Below, in pieces: positions 59,800-64,000 of a DNA stretch of 64,000 nucleotides (its first letter is position 1; each line of letters starts with the position of its first letter). This stretch comes from Asaia bogorensis. Lineage in GTDB: Bacteria > Pseudomonadota > Alphaproteobacteria > Reyranellales > Reyranellaceae. The stretch lies in the NCBI GenBank assembly GCA_945889625.1, contig CAMDCE010000014.1:1-64000 (forward strand). Direction: 5' to 3'. The translations under genes and the position numbers were made by a program. The notes under the pieces were generated by a model. That model saw only the letters and a program-made list of their open reading frames with translations. It did no database searches and had not been told where the DNA came from.

Positions 59800-60580
59800 G
59801 GCCAGTCCCCTGCGCGTCCTCATCCTTGGCGGCACCACGGAAGCCTCGGCGCTGGCGCGGCGGCTCGCTGGTGACCCGCACTTCGAGGCAACCTTGTCGC
59901 TTGCCGGCCGCACCTCGGCGCCCCGGCCGCAGCCGCTGGCCACACGCGTCGGCGGTTTCGGCGGCGCCGACGGCCTCGCCCGTTTCCTCAGCGAGCACGC
60001 CATCCAAGCCGTGGTCGACGCCACACATCCCTATGCCGACCAGATCTCGGCCAATACGGTCGCGGCTTGCCTTCAGACCGGCATTCCGCTCGCCTCTGTC
60101 ACGCGGGCCGCCTGGCAGCCGCAACCGGGCGACGCCTGGCAGGTCGTGCCGACCGCCGAGGCAGCGGCCATCGCTTTGGGGCAATCGCCGCGCCGCGTGT
60201 TCCTGAGTCTCGGCCGCCTCGAGCTGCATGCCTTCGCGCCGGCGCCGCAGCATCACTACATTGCCCGCACCATCGACCCGCCGCAGCAATCGATCCTGCC
60301 ACCAGACATTCGCTTCCTTCAGGCGCGCGGCCCGTTCGATCGGCCGTCCGAGGTCAAGCTGCTCCAGGACGAGAAAATCGAGATCGTCATTTCCAAGAAT
60401 TCCGGCGGCCTCGCCACCTATCCCAAGATCGAAGCCGCGCGAGATCTCGGCCTGCCGGTCGTCTTGATCGCGCGGCCCGGAAAGGCCACCGGCCATGTCG
60501 TGGCAAGTGCCGAAGCCGCGGTCGCCTGGCTGGAGCAGCAGGTTCATGACCGCATTCCCGGCTCGCTGCGCGGCGTGTAG
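59798..60580 (+). CDS. cobK: Precorrin-6A reductase
   Basis: 260 residues. RVLILGGTTEASALARRL at the N terminus, VDATHPYADQISANTV near 68 and VISKNSGGLATYPKIEAARDL cut near 205 fit CobK/CbiJ. It reduces precorrin-6A with NADPH. The ATG is paired head to head with that of cobL (CATG). Its last 37 bases overlap the end of cobJ on the opposite strand. Confidence 0.93.
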   Translation: MASPLRVLILGGTTEASALARRLAGDPHFEATLSLAGRTSAPRPQPLATRVGGFGGADGLARFLSEHAIQAVVDATHPYADQISANTVAACLQTGIPLASVTRAAWQPQPGDAWQVVPTAEAAAIALGQSPRRVFLSLGRLELHAFAPAPQHHYIARTIDPPQQSILPPDIRFLQARGPFDRPSEVKLLQDEKIEIVISKNSGGLATYPKIEAARDLGLPVVLIARPGKATGHVVASAEAAVAWLEQQVHDRIPGSLRGV

Positions 60581-61296
60581 ACCCAGCGGCCGATCTGGCG
60601 CGTGGTGCTGGCGCCGACGATCACCAGGGTACGCATGTCGGCAAGCGCGGCATCGGCCGCACCGAGGGTCGTCGTGACCACTCTTGCGTCGGCCGTGCCG
60701 GCAGCGCGGACGAACAGCACCGGCGTGTCGAGCGCCTTGATCGTGCGCAAGAGATCGAACGCCTGGGCGAGCTGATGCGGCCGCGCCTTGGACGCTGGAT
60801 TGTAGAGCGCAATCACAAAATCGCCTTCGCCCGCCGCCTTCAGCCGACGCTCGATGGTCTTCCAGGCCTTGAGATTGTCCGAGAGCGATATCGCGCAGAA
60901 ATCGCCGCCCAGCGGTGCGCCGACTTCGGCAGCAGCGGCCAGCATGGCGGTGACGCCGGGCTCGACCCGGATGTCGAGCGCCCGCCATGCCGGCTCGCCG
61001 GTCTCGACGGCTTCGAAGACGGCGGCCGCCATGGCGAACACGCCGGGATCGCCGCCCGAAACCACCACGACCTGCCGCCCGGACGCGGCGAGAGACAACG
61101 CAAGGCGCGCGCGGTCCAGTTCGACGCGATTGTCGGAGGCATGCCGGCATTGATCGGCACGCGTCGCGGGAAGGCGATCGAGATAGGGTCCGTAACCCAC
61201 GAGGTCCGTCGCCTGGGCAAGCGCCGCCAGGGTGGCGGGCGTCATCAGCTCGGGCCGGCCGGGACCGGTGCCCACCACGGTCAGCGAGCCGCTCAT
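60544..61296 (-). CDS. cobJ: Precorrin-3B C17-methyltransferase
   Basis: 250 residues. LTVVGTGPGRPELMTPATL, LVGYGPYLDRLPA, VVSGGDPGVFAMAAAV, ALYNPASKARPHQL and IVGASTTRQIGRW are the CobJ hallmarks. It methylates C17 and contracts the ring. Its ATG overlaps the cobI stop (ATGA) and its 3' end runs under cobK. Confidence 0.94.
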   Translation of the reverse strand: MSGSLTVVGTGPGRPELMTPATLAALAQATDLVGYGPYLDRLPATRADQCRHASDNRVELDRARLALSLAASGRQVVVVSGGDPGVFAMAAAVFEAVETGEPAWRALDIRVEPGVTAMLAAAAEVGAPLGGDFCAISLSDNLKAWKTIERRLKAAGEGDFVIALYNPASKARPHQLAQAFDLLRTIKALDTPVLFVRAAGTADARVVTTTLGAADAALADMRTLVIVGASTTRQIGRWVYTPRSEPGMRS

Positions 61297-62051
61297 AGCT
61301 GCCGGCCCTGGCCCGGGATCAGGACCATGGCGAAATAGGCGCCCGTCGGTTCGCGGCACTCTGCAAGCGGCACGATGCGCTCGTCCTGCATGGTGCCGCG
61401 CTCGACATAGACCGCACGCGACAGCAGGCCTGCAGCCTCCACGGCGCGGCGCACTTTGCCGAGATTGCGGCCGACCTTCATGATCACGGCGGCATCGGTG
61501 TGGCGCAAGCGGTCGACGAGTTGCTCCTCGCCCAGCGTTCCCGGCAGCACCGCCAGCGTGTCGTTGCCCCAGGTCATCGGAACGTTGGCGCGCGTCCAGC
61601 AGCCCGACATGCCGGTCACGCCGGGAACGACCTCGACCGGGAAGTCGGTGCTGAGTCTCCGCCACATATGCATGAAGGAGCCGTAGAAGAATGGATCGCC
61701 TTCGGCCAGCAGGCCGACCGACTTGCCCTGCCGCAGCAGCGCAGCCAGCGCCTCGGCGGTGTGTCGGTAGAACTCGCCCATCTGGCGCTGATAGTCGGGA
61801 TGCTCCGCAGGAATTTCGGCGGTGACGGGATATTCCAACCGCACCTCCGCCCGGCCTTCCGCCATCAGCGGCGCAACGATGCGACGCGCGTTACCTGGAT
61901 GCCCCTTCTTGGCGAAGTAGACGACGACGTCGACGGCGCGGACCAAACCCGCCGCGCGCAAGGTGAGATAGCGCACGTCGCCGGGCCCGACGCCGACACC
62001 GTAAAGCGTGCCATCTCGGGCGGTACCGGCGAGGGTGTCGAGGCTCGTCAT
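61293..62051 (-). CDS. cobI: Precorrin-2 C20-methyltransferase
   Basis: 252 residues. [50 protein letters not shown] and [15 protein letters not shown] match CobI/CbiL. It adds the C20 methyl group before CobG acts. Coupled to cobH by an ATGA overlap. Confidence 0.94.
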   Translation of the reverse strand: MTSLDTLAGTARDGTLYGVGVGPGDVRYLTLRAAGLVRAVDVVVYFAKKGHPGNARRIVAPLMAEGRAEVRLEYPVTAEIPAEHPDYQRQMGEFYRHTAEALAALLRQGKSVGLLAEGDPFFYGSFMHMWRRLSTDFPVEVVPGVTGMSGCWTRANVPMTWGNDTLAVLPGTLGEEQLVDRLRHTDAAVIMKVGRNLGKVRRAVEAAGLLSRAVYVERGTMQDERIVPLAECREPTGAYFAMVLIPGQGRQL

Positions 62052-62677
62052 TCCACTTCACTGGCGAGCGCGTTGACCGCGGCGACGGCCATGGCGCTGC
62101 CGCCCCTGCGCCCGCGCACGATCAGGAAAGAAACACGCCCGTCGGTCGCCAGCGCTTCCTTCGATTCGGCCGCGCCGACGAAGCCCACGGGCAGGCCGAT
62201 GACCGCAGCCGGCGGTGGCGCGGCGCCGTCCAGCAGTTCGAGCAGCCGAAACAGCGCCGTCGGGGCATTGCCGATGGCCACGACCGAGCCGGCCAGGCGG
62301 TCGCGCCACAGGTCGAGGGCCGCGGCGCTGCGCGTATTGCCGATCAGGCGGGCGATCTCCGGCACAGTCGGGTCATCGAGCGTGCAGACGACTTGGTTGT
62401 TGGCGGGCAGGCGTGCGCGGGTAATGCCATGCGCCACCATCTTGGAATCGCAAAAGATCGGCTTGCCGGCCAACAGCGCCGTGCGGCCGGCCTCGGCGAA
62501 AGCCTGCGACATGACGATGTCGCGGGCGATGTCCGGCATGCCGCAGGCGTGGATGAGGCGCACCGCGACCCGCTCTTCAGCGGGACTGAAGCGCGCGAGA
62601 TCGGCCTCGGCGCGGATGATGCCGAACGAACGGCGGTAGATCTCCGCGCCATCGCGAATATAGGAACGCTCAGACAT
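62048..62677 (-). CDS. cobH: Precorrin-8X methylmutase
   Basis: 209 residues. [20 protein letters not shown] near the N terminus, [18 protein letters not shown] with the catalytic His, and [18 protein letters not shown] match CobH/CbiC. It moves a methyl from C11 to C12 to give hydrogenobyrinate. The start overlaps the cobG end by 8 bases. Confidence 0.94.
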   Translation of the reverse strand: MSERSYIRDGAEIYRRSFGIIRAEADLARFSPAEERVAVRLIHACGMPDIARDIVMSQAFAEAGRTALLAGKPIFCDSKMVAHGITRARLPANNQVVCTLDDPTVPEIARLIGNTRSAAALDLWRDRLAGSVVAIGNAPTALFRLLELLDGAAPPPAAVIGLPVGFVGAAESKEALATDGRVSFLIVRGRRGGSAMAVAAVNALASEVE

Positions 62678-63770
62678 CGGACAGCTCGCTCGCAGCAACG
62701 GTCCGCTCCGGCCTATCGCGCGCAGTGCCGTTGCGGATGACGCCATAGCGCCCGGTCTCGCCGACCAGCACGAGATCGGAAGGCGCCGACCGCGCACACC
62801 CTTTGGCGCAACCCGAGACGTGAAGGCTGCCCGTGAAGCCACGCGATGCAATCCGCCGTGCATCGCGGCGGGTATCGACAGTGCTCGAGGCGCAGGCCGG
62901 AGCGCCCGGGCAGGCCTCGATCCGCAGCAAGGGATCGTCCGGATCGACTATGAAGCCCAGCCGACGTGCGCCGTCGAGCAGCACGCGCCCGGCCGGAGCG
63001 TCGACATAGAGAATACGCCACGGCGACAGCCTGACCTCGCTTGCCCCTGCTTCCTCGGCCAAGACCGCGAACCCAAGCAGTTGATCGGCTTCCACTCGAC
63101 CGAAAGGTGCTGCGATGCCCGGTGTGAGGGCATGTCGCCTTGTCGGCAACGGAATCGTCGCCGGCTGGAGCATGGACATCACGGGCTCGCGACGACCGGC
63201 GGCCAACGCTACAGCCACGGCGTTATCTGGAGAGGTGATTCCCATCCATTGCCCGTCGAGCCTGAGCGCCATGCCCCCCGGCACGGCGCAGAGCGCGATA
63301 TCGGCACGTTCGCCGGCAATGGAAACCGTGCCGCCGCCATCGACCAGCCAGCCGAACTTCGCCGGCAACGCGCCGAACCGTCGATCCGCCGCGATGGCGC
63401 GCGCCAGCTCGCGGGCAATCGGCCGGACGTCGAGAAGCTCCGCCGGATCGAGCCCGGCGAGCGGGCTCACCATGATGCTGCGCGCGGCTTCGGTTTCGGG
63501 ATCGGGATCGAGCAGACCGAGCTCGTCGAGCGCCATATGCAGCTCCGGCACTCTTGCTTCTGCGAGGCCGCGAATCTGCAAGTTGGCACGGCGGGTGAGG
63601 TCGATATGGCCGTTGCCGAGCCTGCCCGAGATTCGGGCCAGTCCACGTGCCTGCTCCAGGCTAAAGGCGCCGCACCACGGCTTGATGCGCGCGATCAGGC
63701 CGTCGCCACTCGGCATCGGCCGTAAGGCGCCGGGGCACCAGCCTTTGATTTCGATGGCGGCGAGACTCAC
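62670..63770 (-). CDS. cobG: Precorrin-3B synthase (aerobic)
   Basis: 366 residues with a GTG start overlapping the cobN stop (GTGA). It has the half-domain fold of sulfite and nitrite reductases: [18 protein letters not shown] and [19 protein letters not shown] supply the four Cys for a [4Fe-4S] cluster near the C terminus. It uses oxygen to hydroxylate precorrin-3A and form a lactone, the marker of the aerobic B12 route. Confidence 0.93.
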   Translation of the reverse strand: MSLAAIEIKGWCPGALRPMPSGDGLIARIKPWCGAFSLEQARGLARISGRLGNGHIDLTRRANLQIRGLAEARVPELHMALDELGLLDPDPETEAARSIMVSPLAGLDPAELLDVRPIARELARAIAADRRFGALPAKFGWLVDGGGTVSIAGERADIALCAVPGGMALRLDGQWMGITSPDNAVAVALAAGRREPVMSMLQPATIPLPTRRHALTPGIAAPFGRVEADQLLGFAVLAEEAGASEVRLSPWRILYVDAPAGRVLLDGARRLGFIVDPDDPLLRIEACPGAPACASSTVDTRRDARRIASRGFTGSLHVSGCAKGCARSAPSDLVLVGETGRYGVIRNGTARDRPERTVAASELSDV

Positions 63771-64000
63771 GATCCGCTCCCCATCGCACGCAGGAGCTGT
63801 TCCTCGACGGCGTTGCGTCTCGTCACCCAGAGTCCGCGCGCCAAGGCATCCTTGAGGCGCGCCGCGATGGCCGCCGCCGCCGCCGGGTTCTTTTCCAGCA
63901 TGGCCGCCAGTACTGCATCGTCGGCGATGAGGGCAGCGTGCGTGGCGTCGAACAGATGGTTGGGCACGCTTCGGGCGGTGGCGGCGAAGGCATAAAGGGC
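63767..64000 (-). CDS. cobN: Cobaltochelatase subunit CobN, C-terminal part only
   Basis: The last 77 codons of a gene that continues beyond the right edge. YAFAATARSVPNHLFDATHAA, then DAVLAAMLEKNPAAAAAIA and ALARGLWVTRRNAVEEQLL, match the CobN C terminus. CobN with CobS and CobT inserts cobalt into hydrogenobyrinate a,c-diamide using ATP. Its presence confirms late cobalt insertion. The promoter and any B12 riboswitch for this strand are probably outside the window. Confidence 0.88.
   Translation of the reverse strand, partial: ALYAFAATARSVPNHLFDATHAALIADDAVLAAMLEKNPAAAAAIAARLKDALARGLWVTRRNAVEEQLLRAMGSGS

Noticed and set aside
1-64000. CRISPR arrays, prophage, tRNA or rRNA genes
   Set aside because: No regular spaced repeats, no phage structural or integrase genes, and no tRNA or rRNA sequence found by eye on either strand.

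Overview
The window is about 65% G+C and reads as an alphaproteobacterial chromosome. A Reyranella- or Rhodospirillales-like host is my inference from gene content, not a database result. It holds about 55 intact protein genes, mostly in short operons with Shine-Dalgarno motifs and ATGA overlaps. I found no rRNA, tRNA, CRISPR array, prophage or transposase.

Layout. 1-383: a decayed thermonuclease remnant. 383-5000: an alcohol dehydrogenase/phytanoyl-CoA dioxygenase pair, a GFA-family protein and a membrane Ser/Thr kinase. 5550-6693: a small zinc-ribbon gene, then a GrdB/PrdB-like reductase gene whose frame is broken by one TGA exactly where Cys homologues have the redox Cys. A hairpin starts a few bases later, so this is probably a selenoprotein. 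It is the most interesting item here. 7396-23530: a catabolic region with a GMC oxidoreductase, several amidohydrolases, a gamma-glutamyltransferase, two LLM flavin monooxygenases, a dienelactone hydrolase and a three-subunit molybdenum hydroxylase. 23775-35132: two branched-chain-amino-acid-type ABC importers, one with a fused permease-ATPase, each near an oxidative catabolic gene. 35331-43201: PEP-mutase-family lyase, enoyl-CoA hydratase, Cache-like and Sel1 proteins, phosphofructokinase, PPK2 and a flavoprotein monooxygenase. Duplicated fragments of two of these genes flank PPK2. 43330-46917: a NitT/TauT-type ABC importer with two different permeases. 47077-53319: a VWA protein, three more amidohydrolases, a matrixin-like protease and a small membrane protein.

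53316-64000 is a compact cobalamin (B12) cluster: bluB, cobB, cobA, cbiD, cobM, cobE, cobL, cobK, cobJ, cobI, cobH, cobG and the 3' end of cobN. CobG and CobN mark the aerobic, late-cobalt route, but the C1-methylation step is covered by CbiD and no cobF is seen. The genes alternate strands with almost no intergenic space: the cobL and cobK start codons overlap each other, and the cobJ and cobK ends overlap.

Several intergenic spaces carry structured repeats: a MITE-like element of about 140 bp in two copies, shorter palindromic families, and a recurrent TGATCAGCTT motif that supplies the stop codons of several genes. Together the genes suggest a heterotrophic soil or water bacterium that imports and oxidises small organic acids, amides and aromatic or heterocyclic compounds and makes its own B12.
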